Shown here piece after piece: positions 17,374 through 27,552 of a stretch of DNA of 51,694 bases. The DNA comes from Hydrogenophaga intermedia. Its GTDB lineage: Bacteria > Pseudomonadota > Gammaproteobacteria > Burkholderiales > Burkholderiaceae_C. Both the position numbers and the translations under genes were made by a program. Position 1 is the first letter of the stretch, and each line of letters opens with the position of its first letter. The notes under the pieces are model-generated. The model did no database searches, was not told the origin of the DNA, and saw only the letters and a program-made list of their open reading frames with translations. The stretch lies in the NCBI RefSeq assembly GCF_000723405.1, contig NZ_CCAE010000036.1:1-51694 (forward strand), in the 5' to 3' direction.

Positions 17374-20052
17374 ATGCAAGACAAATACGCCCACCAAGAC
17401 GTCGAGCGCGCCGCTCAGGCCCACTGGACCGCCCGCGACGCCTACCGCGTCACCGAAGACGCCGGCAAGAAGAAGTTCTACGCCTGCTCCATGCTGCCCT
17501 ACCCCAGCGGCAAGCTGCACATGGGCCACGTGCGCAACTACACCATCAACGACATGCTCACGCGCCAGCTGCGCATGAAGGGCTACAACGTCCTCATGCC
17601 CATGGGCTGGGACGCCTTCGGCCTGCCGGCGGAGAACGCGGCCATCAAGAACCAGGTGCCGCCCGCGAAGTGGACCTACGACAACATTGCCTACATGAAG
17701 CGGCAGATGCAGGCCATGGGCCTGGCCATCGACTGGAGCCGCGAGGTCGCCACCTGCTCGCCCGACTACTACCACTGGAACCAGTGGCTGTTCCTCAAGA
17801 TGCTCGAGAAGGGCATCGCCTACCGCAAGACCCAGGTGGTGAACTGGGACCCGGTGGACCAGACCGTGCTCGCCAACGAACAGGTCATCGACGGCCGCGG
17901 CTGGCGCACCGGCGCGCTGGTCGAGAAGCGCGAGATCCCGGGCTACTACCTCAACATCACCGCCTACGCGGGCGAGCTGCTCGACCACGTGCAGATCGGC
18001 AACCCCAAGGCCACGCTCAGCGGCTGGCCCGACAAGGTGCGCCTGATGCAGGAGAACTGGATCGGCAAGAGCGAGGGCCTGCGCTTCGCCTTCCCGCACC
18101 AGATCAAGGATTCGAGCGGCGCGCTCATCGGTGACGGCAAGCTCTACGTCTTCACCACGCGCGCCGACACCATCATGGGCGTCACCTTCTGCGCCGTGGC
18201 GCCGGAGCACCCGCTGGCCACGCACGCCGCCGCCAGCGATGCGAAGCTCGCCGCCTTCATCGAGGAGTGCAAGAAGGGCGGCACCACCGAGGCCGAGCTC
18301 GCGCTCAAAGAGAAGGAAGGCCTGCCCACGGGCCTGAGCGTCACGCACCCCATCACCGGCGAGTCCGTGCCCGTGTGGGTCGGCAACTACGTGCTCATGA
18401 GCTACGGCGACGGCGCCGTCATGGGCGTGCCCGCGCACGACGAGCGCGACTTCGCGTTCGCGAAGAAGTACGGCTTGGCCATCCAGCAGGTGGTCGCCGT
18501 CGAAGGCGAAACCTTCAGCACCGACGCCTGGGCCGAGTGGTACGGCGACAAGCAGCGCGGCGTCTGCGTCAACAGCGGCTTCATCGACGGCCTGGGCTAT
18601 GCCGATGCGGTGAACAAGGTCGCCGAGGCCCTGGCCGCCAAGGGCCTGGGCGAGAAGAAGACCACCTGGCGCCTGCGCGACTGGGGCGTGAGCCGCCAGC
18701 GCTACTGGGGCACGCCCATTCCCATCATCCACTGCCCCGAACACGGCGCCGTGCCCGTGCCCGAGAAGGACCTGCCCGTGGTGCTGCCCGAGGACTGCGT
18801 GCCCGACGGCAGCGGCAACCCGCTCAATCACCACGAGGGCTTCCACGCGGGCGTGGTCTGCCCCGTGTGCGGCGCCAAGGCGCGGCGCGAAACCGACACC
18901 ATGGACACCTTCGTGGACTCGTCCTGGTACTTCATGCGCTACTGCGACCCGACCAACCGCGAGCGCATGGTGGCCGACGGCACCGACTACTGGATGCCGA
19001 TGGACCAGTACATCGGCGGCATCGAACACGCCATCCTGCACCTGCTCTACGCGCGCTTCTGGACGAAGGTCATGCGCGACCTGGGCCTGGTGAAGGTGGA
19101 CGAGCCCTTCACCCACCTGCTCACCCAGGGCATGGTGCTCAACCACATCTACAGCCGCCGCAACGAGAAGGGTGGCAAGGAATACTTCTGGCCGCACGAC
19201 GTGGACAACGTGCTCGACGAGGGCGGCAAGGTCATCGGCGCGAAGCTCAAGAACGCCGTGGGTGACCTGCCCGTGGGCGCGCCCATCGACTACGAGGGCG
19301 TGGGCACCATGTCCAAGTCCAAGAACAACGGCGTCGACCCACAGGACCTGATCGAGAAGTACGGTGCCGACACCGCGCGCCTGTACACCATGTTCACCGC
19401 GCCGCCCGAGGCCACGCTGGAGTGGAACGACGCGGCCGTGGAGGGCAGCTACCGCTTCCTGCGCCGCGTCTGGGGCTTCGGCCACAAGCGCCACGCGCTG
19501 GGGGCTCAGCAGGGCGTGCTGGCCGCCGGCGTGGGCCAGGCCAGCTTGTCCAAGGCCGCCAAGGCGCTGCGCCTGGAGGTGCACACCGTGCTCAAGCAGG
19601 TGGAGTACGACTACCAGCGCATGCAATACAACACCGTGGTGTCGGGCGCCATGAAGATGCTCAACGCGCTGGAGGGCTTCACGCCCGAGGGCGCGGGCGA
19701 CGAGGCCGCCGCCGCCGAGGGCTTCGGCATCCTGCTGCGCTGCCTGTACCCGGCCACGCCGCACATTGCGCACACGCTGTGGAGCGAGTTGGGCTACGCC
19801 GCGCAAGGCGGCGAATTGCTCGACGCCCCCTGGCCGCAAGTCGACGAGGCCGCGCTGCAGCGCGACGAGATCGAACTCGTGCTGCAGATCAACGGCAAGC
19901 TGCGCGGCAGCGTCACCGTGCCCGCCAGCGCCGACAAGGCCGCCATCGAGGCCGCCGCGCTCGCCAGCGAGGCGTTCATCAAGCAGGCCGCCGGCGCCGC
20001 GCCCAAGAAGGTGGTGGTGGTGCCCGGTCGTCTCGTCAACGTGGTGGTGTGA
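17374..20052 (+). CDS. leuS: Leucyl-tRNA synthetase
   Basis: Class I aminoacyl-tRNA synthetase that charges tRNA-Leu. The HIGH motif appears as HMGH (49-52) after MLPYPSGKL, and the KMSKS loop as MSKSK (646-650). The intervening CP1 editing domain and the C-terminal anticodon-binding region are complete at 892 residues. It is followed by lptE and holA, an order that is common in proteobacteria. Confidence 0.98.
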   Translation: MQDKYAHQDVERAAQAHWTARDAYRVTEDAGKKKFYACSMLPYPSGKLHMGHVRNYTINDMLTRQLRMKGYNVLMPMGWDAFGLPAENAAIKNQVPPAKWTYDNIAYMKRQMQAMGLAIDWSREVATCSPDYYHWNQWLFLKMLEKGIAYRKTQVVNWDPVDQTVLANEQVIDGRGWRTGALVEKREIPGYYLNITAYAGELLDHVQIGNPKATLSGWPDKVRLMQENWIGKSEGLRFAFPHQIKDSSGALIGDGKLYVFTTRADTIMGVTFCAVAPEHPLATHAAASDAKLAAFIEECKKGGTTEAELALKEKEGLPTGLSVTHPITGESVPVWVGNYVLMSYGDGAVMGVPAHDERDFAFAKKYGLAIQQVVAVEGETFSTDAWAEWYGDKQRGVCVNSGFIDGLGYADAVNKVAEALAAKGLGEKKTTWRLRDWGVSRQRYWGTPIPIIHCPEHGAVPVPEKDLPVVLPEDCVPDGSGNPLNHHEGFHAGVVCPVCGAKARRETDTMDTFVDSSWYFMRYCDPTNRERMVADGTDYWMPMDQYIGGIEHAILHLLYARFWTKVMRDLGLVKVDEPFTHLLTQGMVLNHIYSRRNEKGGKEYFWPHDVDNVLDEGGKVIGAKLKNAVGDLPVGAPIDYEGVGTMSKSKNNGVDPQDLIEKYGADTARLYTMFTAPPEATLEWNDAAVEGSYRFLRRVWGFGHKRHALGAQQGVLAAGVGQASLSKAAKALRLEVHTVLKQVEYDYQRMQYNTVVSGAMKMLNALEGFTPEGAGDEAAAAEGFGILLRCLYPATPHIAHTLWSELGYAAQGGELLDAPWPQVDEAALQRDEIELVLQINGKLRGSVTVPASADKAAIEAAALASEAFIKQAAGAAPKKVVVVPGRLVNVVV

Positions 20053-20054
20053 TC

Positions 20055-20549
20055 ATGCAAAGGCGCCTTCTGCTGGGTGGTTCGCTCGGTGGTTCGGCGG
20101 CGCTGGCCCTGTCGGCCTGCGGCTTCAAGCTGCGCGAGGCGCCGACCTTCGCCTTCGACGCCGTGCAACTGAACGGCATCCCGAACGGCTACGTCACGTC
20201 CCAGTTGTACCGGGAGATGCAGGTCAACGACCTGCGCGTGAACGGCACGCCGCTGCCACCCGTGATCCTCACCGTGCAGGTGGACCAGCGCGAGCGCGTG
20301 GTCGTGGGGCAGACGGCCGCCGGCCAGGTGCGCGAACTGCAGCTGCGCCAACGCTTTCGCTTCAACCTGCGCACGCGCGACGAGCGCATCCTCATCGACG
20401 ACACCGAACTGCTGCTCGAGCGCGACCTGAGCTTCAACGAGACCCAGGTGCTCTCCAAGGACGCCGAGGAGCAGTTGCTCTACCGCGACATGACCAACGA
20501 CATCGCGCAGCAGGTGGTGCGCCGCCTCGCCGCCGTGCGGCAGATCTGA
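20055..20549 (+). CDS. lptE: LPS-assembly lipoprotein LptE
   Basis: Outer-membrane lipoprotein that plugs LptD and delivers lipopolysaccharide to the surface. The ATG at 20055, 2 bp after leuS, begins MQRRLLLGG and leads to lipobox LSAC (Cys22) followed by GFKLR, a start typical of LptE. The 164-residue length and the leuS-lptE-holA order support the call, which sequence similarity alone would leave weaker because LptE diverges fast. Confidence 0.92.
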   Translation: MQRRLLLGGSLGGSAALALSACGFKLREAPTFAFDAVQLNGIPNGYVTSQLYREMQVNDLRVNGTPLPPVILTVQVDQRERVVVGQTAAGQVRELQLRQRFRFNLRTRDERILIDDTELLLERDLSFNETQVLSKDAEEQLLYRDMTNDIAQQVVRRLAAVRQI

Positions 20550-20556
20550 CGACGGC

Positions 20557-21609
20557 ATGCAGGTCGCCGCGAACCAGCTCGCCGCCCAGCTCCAGAAGGG
20601 GCTGCGCAGCCTCTACACCCTGCACGGTGACGAGCCGCTGCTGATCCAGGAAGCGGGCGACGCCATCCGCGCCGCCGCGCGCGAGCAGGGCCACACCGAA
20701 CGCACCGTGCACACCATGGCCGGCGCGCACGCCGATTGGTCGTCCGTGCTGGCCAGCGGCGCCTCGCTCAGCCTGTTCGCCGACAAGCAGATCGTGGAAG
20801 TGCGCGTGCCCTCGGGCAAGCCCGGCAAGGACGGCTCGGCCGCGCTGCAGCAACTGGCCGAGGCCGCCGACGGCAACGACAGCACGCTCACCCTGGTGGT
20901 GCTGCCGCGCCTGGACATGGCCACACAAAAGAGCGCCTGGTTCGCCGCGCTCGACGCCCACGGCGTGACGGTGCGCGTGGACCCGGTGGACCGCAAGGCC
21001 CTGCCGCAGTGGATCGCCCTGCGCCTGCAGGCCCAGGGCCAGCGCGTGCGCGCGGGCGAAGAGGGGCAGCGCACGCTCGCCTTCTTCGCTGACCGCGTGG
21101 AGGGCAACCTGCTCGCCGCGCACCAGGAAATCCAGAAGCTCGCGCTGCTGCACCCGCAGGGCGAGCTGAGCTTCGAGCAGGTCGAGTCCGCCGTGCTCAA
21201 CGTCGCGCGCTTCGACGCCTTCAAGCTCGCCGAGGCCGTGCTGGGCGGCCAGGTGGCGCGCGTGCAGCGCATGCTCGACGGTCTGCAGGCCGAGGGCGAG
21301 GCGCCCGTGCTGGTGCACTGGGCCCTGGCGGAGGACATCCGCACCCTCAACCGCGTGCGCGGCGCGGTGGACGACGGCCGCCCACTGCCCATCGCCCTGC
21401 GCGAAAGCCGCGTGTGGGGCGTGAAGGAAAAGCTGGTGGAGCGCGTGCTGCCCACCCTGGGCACCGCGCAACTGGCGCGCTGGCTCGACGACGCGCACAC
21501 CGTGGACGGCATCGTCAAGGGCTTGAAGTTCCCCGACTGGCCCACCGAGCCCTGGCAGGCCCTGCACCAACTGGCGATGAAGGTGGCGCGCGCCTGCGCG
21601 CCGCGCTGA
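20557..21609 (+). CDS. holA: DNA polymerase III subunit delta
   Basis: Clamp-loader delta subunit, which opens the sliding clamp. The N-terminal LYTLHGDEPLLIQEAGDAIR and the SLFADKQIVEVRVPSGKPG segment are typical of HolA, and FFADRVEGNLLAAHQEIQKL marks the AAA+ lid region. The 350-residue length is normal. It begins 7 bp after lptE. Confidence 0.93.
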   Translation: MQVAANQLAAQLQKGLRSLYTLHGDEPLLIQEAGDAIRAAAREQGHTERTVHTMAGAHADWSSVLASGASLSLFADKQIVEVRVPSGKPGKDGSAALQQLAEAADGNDSTLTLVVLPRLDMATQKSAWFAALDAHGVTVRVDPVDRKALPQWIALRLQAQGQRVRAGEEGQRTLAFFADRVEGNLLAAHQEIQKLALLHPQGELSFEQVESAVLNVARFDAFKLAEAVLGGQVARVQRMLDGLQAEGEAPVLVHWALAEDIRTLNRVRGAVDDGRPLPIALRESRVWGVKEKLVERVLPTLGTAQLARWLDDAHTVDGIVKGLKFPDWPTEPWQALHQLAMKVARACAPR

Positions 21610-21628
21610 GGTCTCCCCTCAGGTCCGC

Positions 21629-22588
21629 TCAGCCCGCCGTCTGCGCGGCGGCGCGGTAGTCCGACGGCGTGCGCCCCGTGTGCTCGCGAAACACCCGGCT
21701 GAAGTGCGCCGTGTTGTTGAAGCCCCAGGAGAACGCGATCTCGGTGATGGTGCGCGCCGCGCTCGCCGGGTCGCCCAGCTCGCGCATGCAGCCCTGCAGG
21801 CGTTGGCGCAGGATGTACTGCGCCAGCGTGTCGTCCTCGGCGCTGAAGGCCTTGTGCAGGTGGCGCTTGCTGCAGTTCATCGCGCTGGCGATGTGGTCCA
21901 GCGACAGATCCGGGTCGCGCAGGTGGCGGCCGATGTGCACGCGGATGCGGTCGCGAAACGCCTCGAGCTGCGTGCGCCCGTCGCCGCGCCCCGCCAGCTC
22001 CAGCAGCGACAAGCGCACCAGCTCCACGATCGCCTCGCCTGCGCCGCGCGCGGCCGACTCGCTCATGCCCGGCAGCTCCTGGTAGGTGGCGCGCATCGTC
22101 TCCAGCGCCACGCGCGCGATGCCGCTCACCCCGCCGATCTGCCGCGCCATCAGCGGCTCCAGCGACAGCCCGCGCTCGGCCAGTTGCGCCTTCGGCAGCA
22201 TCACGATCAGGTGCTCCACGCGCTCGGGGTTGGCCACCGCGTAGTCGTGCGTCGTGTCGTAGATGGCCCAGCCGCCCGGGCGCACCCAGGCCTCGCGGCC
22301 GGCCTGCTGCACGCCCGCGCTGCCGCGCCAGGGCGCCACGATCTTCAGGTACGCGCGCTCGCCGGCCCGCGCCAGCCGGTCGCTCTTGATCACGCGGTGC
22401 CGGTTCGCCTCCAGCCGCGTCAGCACCACCTCGCCCGCCTGCGACGCGCTCATGTGGCCCTCGAACTCGGTGTCGCCGTACAGGTCGGAGTCCAGCCCGC
22501 CGAAGTGCGTCCACACCCACTCGCGCCAGATCGCGGCGCGCTCGTTGGGCGCCACGGCGTCGGTGCTCATCGGTGAAAGCTCGCTCAT
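21629..22588 (-). CDS. AraC-family transcriptional regulator (AraC_binding_2 N-domain)
   Basis: Probable activator of the divergent ABC importer/aldehyde dehydrogenase operon. I use the ATG at 22588 (MSELSPMSTD), giving 319 residues; an ATG at 22570 is possible. The N-terminal half resembles the AraC_binding_2 type seen in FeaR- or NphR-like regulators (WREWVWTHFG near the start). The C-terminal ~100 residues are a double HTH: LDHIASAMNCSKRHLHKAF, then TITEIAFSWGFNNTAHFSRV and REHTGRTPSDYR. FeaR-type regulators often control aromatic amine or aldehyde metabolism, which fits the neighbouring dehydrogenase (inference). Confidence 0.87.
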   Translation of the reverse strand: MSELSPMSTDAVAPNERAAIWREWVWTHFGGLDSDLYGDTEFEGHMSASQAGEVVLTRLEANRHRVIKSDRLARAGERAYLKIVAPWRGSAGVQQAGREAWVRPGGWAIYDTTHDYAVANPERVEHLIVMLPKAQLAERGLSLEPLMARQIGGVSGIARVALETMRATYQELPGMSESAARGAGEAIVELVRLSLLELAGRGDGRTQLEAFRDRIRVHIGRHLRDPDLSLDHIASAMNCSKRHLHKAFSAEDDTLAQYILRQRLQGCMRELGDPASAARTITEIAFSWGFNNTAHFSRVFREHTGRTPSDYRAAAQTAG

Positions 22589-22665
22589 GGCGCCGATTGT
22601 CCGGCGCGGCCCGCGCGCCTGGGGCACCGGCGGCTTGCGGGTAAACCCGCATCGCCATGCGCGAT

Positions 22666-22722
22666 TGGTCAAGCGGACAGTGCGCCATCGGCACAGCGGC
22701 GCGCGGGCGTCCTTCCTACGAT
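22666..22722 (+). promoter_or_regulatory. Candidate activator-dependent promoter of the ABC/ALDH operon
   Basis: TACGAT at 22717-22722 is a plausible -10 about 40 bp before the first ATG. No -35-like hexamer lies 16-18 bp upstream. In its place the segment 22666-22690 (TGGTCA, 9 bp, then TGCGCCA) could hold half-sites for the divergent AraC-type regulator. The remaining intergenic sequence shows nothing clear. Confidence 0.35.
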
Positions 22723-22762
22723 CGTCGCGTCCGAGGACACCCCCAACACCAGGAGACAAACC

Positions 22763-23959
22763 ATGGCCAAGAGCAACCGCCGAGTGATGATCCAGCAGAC
22801 CGCCGCCGCCGTGGGCGCCATGGCGGTCGCCCCGCAGCTGATGGCGCAGAGCGCGCCCGTGCGCGTGGGCTACAGCATGTCGCGCACCGGCCCGTGGACG
22901 GGCGGCGCCCAGACCAGCCAGGAACCCAACTTCCTGCTCTGGGCCGAGCAGCAGAACGCCGCCGGCGGCCTGGACGTGAAGGGCGTGCGCCGCAAGATCG
23001 AGCTCATCAGCAGCGACGACCGCAGCGACGTGGAAACCGTGGTGCGCACCTACGAAAAACTCATGGGCAGTGACAAGGTCGACCTCATCCTGCCGCCCTG
23101 GGGCTCCAACGCCAACTTCGCCGTCGCGCCGCTGGCCAACCGCTTCCAGTACCCCTTCCTCGCGCCCACCGCGCTGTCCAAGCGCCTCATCGACCTGAAG
23201 CTGCCCTACTTCTTCCTGCTGCTGCAGCAGCCCAAGCCCATGTGCGACGCGCTCGTCGACATGCTCAAGGCCAACGGTGCCAAGACGGTGGCCTGCATCT
23301 ACGTGGACGACCTCTTCGGTCTGGAGAACTACGCCGCGCTGAAGGTGGCGTTGCAGGGCAGTGGCATCCAGCTCGTGCAGGACACCAGCTACCCCGGCGG
23401 CGTGAAGGACCTCGGCCCCACGCTGCGCAGCATCAAGGACAAGAACCCCGACGCCTTCGTCGGCTTCACCTACCCGCCCGACACCATCCTCGCCAGCCGC
23501 CAGAGCAAGGAAATCGGCTTCAACCCCAAGTTCTTCTACGCCTCGGTGGGCACCGCCTTCCCGCTCTACAAGAACGTCATCACCGCCGCCGGTGCCGAAG
23601 GCGTGCTGGGCATGGGCTCGTGGAACAGCAAGACCAGCCCCGGCGCCAAGGCCTACTTCGACGCCCACGTGGCCAGCCAGAAGAAGGAACCCGACCGCTG
23701 GGCCAGCGGCGCCTGCTGGGCCGGGCTGGAGATCCTCACCAACGCGGTGAAGCAGCACGGCCTGGACCGCAAGGCCATTCGCGACTACGTGGCCAACACC
23801 ACGCACAAAACCATCCTGGGCGACATCAAGTTCCAGGGCAGCGAAAACGTGGGCACGCCCGGCACCGTGGGCCAGTGGCAGAACGGCGAGTTCGAGGTGG
23901 TGTGGCCACAGAAGGTTGCCACGGCCAAGCTCAACCCGAACAAGCCCGCCTGGAAGTGA
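22763..23959 (+). CDS. HAAT/BCAA-type ABC transporter substrate-binding protein
   Basis: Periplasmic type I binding protein of the LivJ/HAAT family. Twin-arginine-like SNRRVMIQQTAAAVGAMA precedes an AQSAP signal-cleavage site at about residue 29. The mature part starts VRVGYSMSRTGPWTGG, as in family members that bind amino acids or aromatic acids. 398 residues. RBS CAGGAG precedes the ATG. It is first of a six-gene operon with two permeases, two ATPases and an aldehyde dehydrogenase. The ligand is unknown; context suggests an aromatic or related carboxylate. Confidence 0.88.
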   Translation: MAKSNRRVMIQQTAAAVGAMAVAPQLMAQSAPVRVGYSMSRTGPWTGGAQTSQEPNFLLWAEQQNAAGGLDVKGVRRKIELISSDDRSDVETVVRTYEKLMGSDKVDLILPPWGSNANFAVAPLANRFQYPFLAPTALSKRLIDLKLPYFFLLLQQPKPMCDALVDMLKANGAKTVACIYVDDLFGLENYAALKVALQGSGIQLVQDTSYPGGVKDLGPTLRSIKDKNPDAFVGFTYPPDTILASRQSKEIGFNPKFFYASVGTAFPLYKNVITAAGAEGVLGMGSWNSKTSPGAKAYFDAHVASQKKEPDRWASGACWAGLEILTNAVKQHGLDRKAIRDYVANTTHKTILGDIKFQGSENVGTPGTVGQWQNGEFEVVWPQKVATAKLNPNKPAWK

Positions 23960-23969
23960 CGCACCGGTG

Positions 23970-24872
23970 ATGTCGTTTTCTTCCTGGATCGAGCTCATCG
24001 CCTCCGGTCTCATCACCGGGGGCATCTACGCGCTCGTCGCGCTGGGCCTGAACCTGCAGTACGGGCTCATGCGCATCCTCAACATCGCGCACGGCGAGTT
24101 TTTGATGGTGGGCGCCTTCATCACCTGGATGGCGGCGGCCACCTTCGGCCTGTCGCCGTTGTGGATGATCCCGGTCTCCTTCGCGCTGCTCATGGGCATC
24201 GGCATTGCCGTGCACTGGCTGTGCTTTCGCCGCCTCACCGCCACCTCGCCCAACCTCGACGTGTTCGAGGCGCGCGGCCTCATGGTGGCCTTCGGCCTCA
24301 TGTTCTTCGTGCAGAACGCCATCTCCTGGATCTGGGGCGGCGACCTGCGCGGCTACGACTTCCTCACCCAGCCCTTCGCCATCCCCCTGCCCGACGGCCA
24401 CGCGCAGTTCGCGGTGAACAAGCTGCTGGTGTTCGGCCTGTCGCTGCTGTTCGCGGGCGCGCTCATCGTGCTGCTGCGCACCACCCTGCTGGGCAAGGGC
24501 GTGCGCGCGCTCATGCAATCGCCCACCGGCGCGCAGCTCGTGGGCATCGACACCAAGCGCCTGCACCCGCTCATGTTCGGCATCGGCCTGGGCCTCTCGG
24601 GCGTGGCCGGTTGCCTGCTGTCCATGGCCTACACCATCAGCCCTTCCATGGGCGAGCCCTACACCGTCACCGCGCTCATCGTCATCACCCTGGGTGGCTT
24701 CGGCAGCATGGGTGGCGCGCTCGCGGGCGGGCTGCTGCTCGGCGTCATCGAAGCCATCGGCATGCACTTCACTAACCCCTCGCTCAAGGCCTTGCTCAGC
24801 TACATCGTGTTCATCGGCGTGCTCCTGCTGCGCCCTGAAGGTCTGTTCTCGCGCAAAACCAGAAAAGCATGA
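23970..24872 (+). CDS. Branched-chain amino acid-type ABC permease (LivH-like)
   Basis: Inner-membrane permease, 300 residues from the ATG at 23970 (MSFSSWIELI), 10 bp after the binding-protein gene. The LivH signature SGLITGGIYALVALGLNLQY and the following LNIAHGEFLMVGAF are clear, as is the EAA-like region LGGFGSMGGALAGGLLLGVI. About eight hydrophobic segments. It overlaps the next permease by 4 bp. Confidence 0.92.
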   Translation: MSFSSWIELIASGLITGGIYALVALGLNLQYGLMRILNIAHGEFLMVGAFITWMAAATFGLSPLWMIPVSFALLMGIGIAVHWLCFRRLTATSPNLDVFEARGLMVAFGLMFFVQNAISWIWGGDLRGYDFLTQPFAIPLPDGHAQFAVNKLLVFGLSLLFAGALIVLLRTTLLGKGVRALMQSPTGAQLVGIDTKRLHPLMFGIGLGLSGVAGCLLSMAYTISPSMGEPYTVTALIVITLGGFGSMGGALAGGLLLGVIEAIGMHFTNPSLKALLSYIVFIGVLLLRPEGLFSRKTRKA

Positions 24873-25886
24873 ATTCGAGACAGTTCCTCATCCGCGATTT
24901 GCTCGTGCTCTTCGGCCTCACCGGCTGGGCCGTGGCCCTGCCCGGCTTCGCCAGCGAGTTCGTCGTCTCCATGGCGCTCACCTGCCTCATGTACATCGCC
25001 CTCTCGTCGAGCTGGGCGCTGTTCTGCGGCACCACGCGCTACCTCTCGCTCGCCACCTCGGCCTTCTTCGGCATCGGCGCCTACACCAGCGCCATCGGCC
25101 TGGAGACGCTGAGCTGGCCCGTCGCCATCGCGGCGGGCGCGGGCATCGCCGCCGTGGTGGCGGTGGTGATGGGCGCGGCCGTGCTGCACCTGCGTGGCAC
25201 CTACTTCGCCGTGCTCACCTTCGGCATGACGGAACTCATCCGCCACGCCATCAGCTACTTCGAAAAGAGCGTCACCGGCACCGTGGGCCGCGTGCTCATG
25301 GTGGTGCCCGATCGCGACACCATCTACTTCACCGTGCTGCTGCTGGCGGTGGTGGCGGTGTTCCTCTCCATCTGGATCCGCCGCACCCGCTTCGGCCTGG
25401 CCATGCAGGGCATCGGCGCCGACGAGCAGCGCGCGCAGACCCTGGGCGTGAACACCCGCCTCGTCAAGACCGCCGGCTTCGCCCTCACCGCCGCAATAGC
25501 CGGTGCCGTGGGCGCGGCCATGAGCGTGCGCTGGACATACATCGACCCGCACACCGTCTTCAACCCCTTCATCGGTTTTCAAACGGTGCTCATCGCGCTC
25601 ATCGGCGGCGCCATGACGCTGTGGGGCCCGCTCATCGCGGCCATCGTCTTCAGCGTGCTGGCCGAGACCTTGCGCCTGCAGGTGCCGCAGGTCTACATGA
25701 TGTCGCTGGGCCTCTTGCTCATCCTCTCGGTGCTGTACCTGCCAGGCGGGCTCGCCTCGGTGCGCACCGACACCTTCAAGGGCTGGTGGCGCGACGGGAA
25801 AGCCTGGTGGAAGGAAACCAGGGACGACCTGAGCGGCGAGACCGAGCGCCGCAAACAACGCGAGAAAAAGCAGCGGGAGGCCAGGC

Positions 25887-25897
<11 letters not shown>
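24869..25897 (+). CDS. Branched-chain amino acid-type ABC permease (LivM-like)
   Basis: Second permease of the importer, 342 residues. Hydrophobic helices fill residues 8-290. LRGTYFAVLTFGMTELIRH and IGGAMTLWGPLIAAIVFSVL are typical LivM motifs. The C-terminal ~45 residues are highly charged (KETRDDLSGETERRKQREKK), longer than usual and likely cytoplasmic. Its end overlaps the first ATPase gene by 11 bp, consistent with coupled translation. Confidence 0.92.
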
Positions 25898-26698
<801 letters not shown>

Positions 26699-26702
<4 letters not shown>

Positions 26703-27517
26703 TGTGGTACCGCCAAGACCCCTTCCGCCTCGGCGGCGCCAACCAGGCGCACCTCAAGATCGACAACCTCAGCGCCGGCTACGGCGCCTTCCTGGTGCTG
26801 CGCAACCTCACCCTGGAAGCCCGCCCCGGCCTCACCGTGGTGCTGGGCCCCAACGGCGCCGGCAAGACCACGTTGCTCAAGGCCATCAACGGCCTCATCC
26901 CGCGCCAGGGCACCGTGCTGCTCAATGGTGAGGAACTGGCCGAGAAAACGCATGAGATCGTTCAGGCCGGCGTTGCCCTGGTGCCCGAGGGCCGGCAACT
27001 CTTCCCGCAGATGAGCGTGACCGAGAACCTGGAACTGGGCGGATGGCTCGTGCCCAAGGCCGAACGCGCGCGCCGCATCGAACAGGCCTTCAACGACTTC
27101 CCCAAACTGCGCGAACGCGCGAACCAACTGGCCGGCACCATGAGCGGCGGCGAACAGCAGATGGTGGCCGTGGCCCGCGCCATGATGTGCGCGCCGCGCT
27201 TGCTGATGTTGGACGAACCCTCGCTCGGCCTGGCGCCCAAGATGGTGGACGAGCTGCTCGGCATCGCCCGCCGCATTGCCGACGCCGGCACCACCGTGCT
27301 GATGGTGGAGCAGAACGTGAAGAAGGCCCTGGCCGTGGCCGACCGCGGCTACGTGCTCGAACGCGGCGCCATCGTCGCCAGCGGCCCCGCGAAGTTGCTC
27401 GCCCGCTCCACCGTTATCCGCGAGGCCTACCTCGGCGCCGACAAGGACCCCGCCCCCGGCACCCCCACCGCCGCCGCCGCCGTGGCCCGCCGCAAGGCCG
27501 TGGCCACCACCGCCTGA
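26699..27517 (+). CDS. ABC transporter ATP-binding protein (LivF-like)
   Basis: Second ATPase, 272 residues, with canonical motifs: Walker A GPNGAGKT at 50-57, signature MSGGEQQ at 148-154, Walker B LLMLDEPSLGL. The N-terminus is about 15 residues longer than usual (MMWYRQDPFRLGG), and the C-terminus is an Ala/Pro-rich tail. It overlaps the previous gene by 4 bp and is followed 35 bp later by the dehydrogenase. Confidence 0.92.
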
Positions 27518-27552
27518 CACCACACACCACCGCACAAGCTCAAGGAGAACCC

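Noticed and set aside
17257..19839. 860-residue open frame on the minus strand opposite leuS
   Set aside because: It is antisense to leuS, which has full catalytic motifs; long antisense frames are expected at this GC content. Composition (His/Val/Gly/Leu-rich) is typical of shadow frames.
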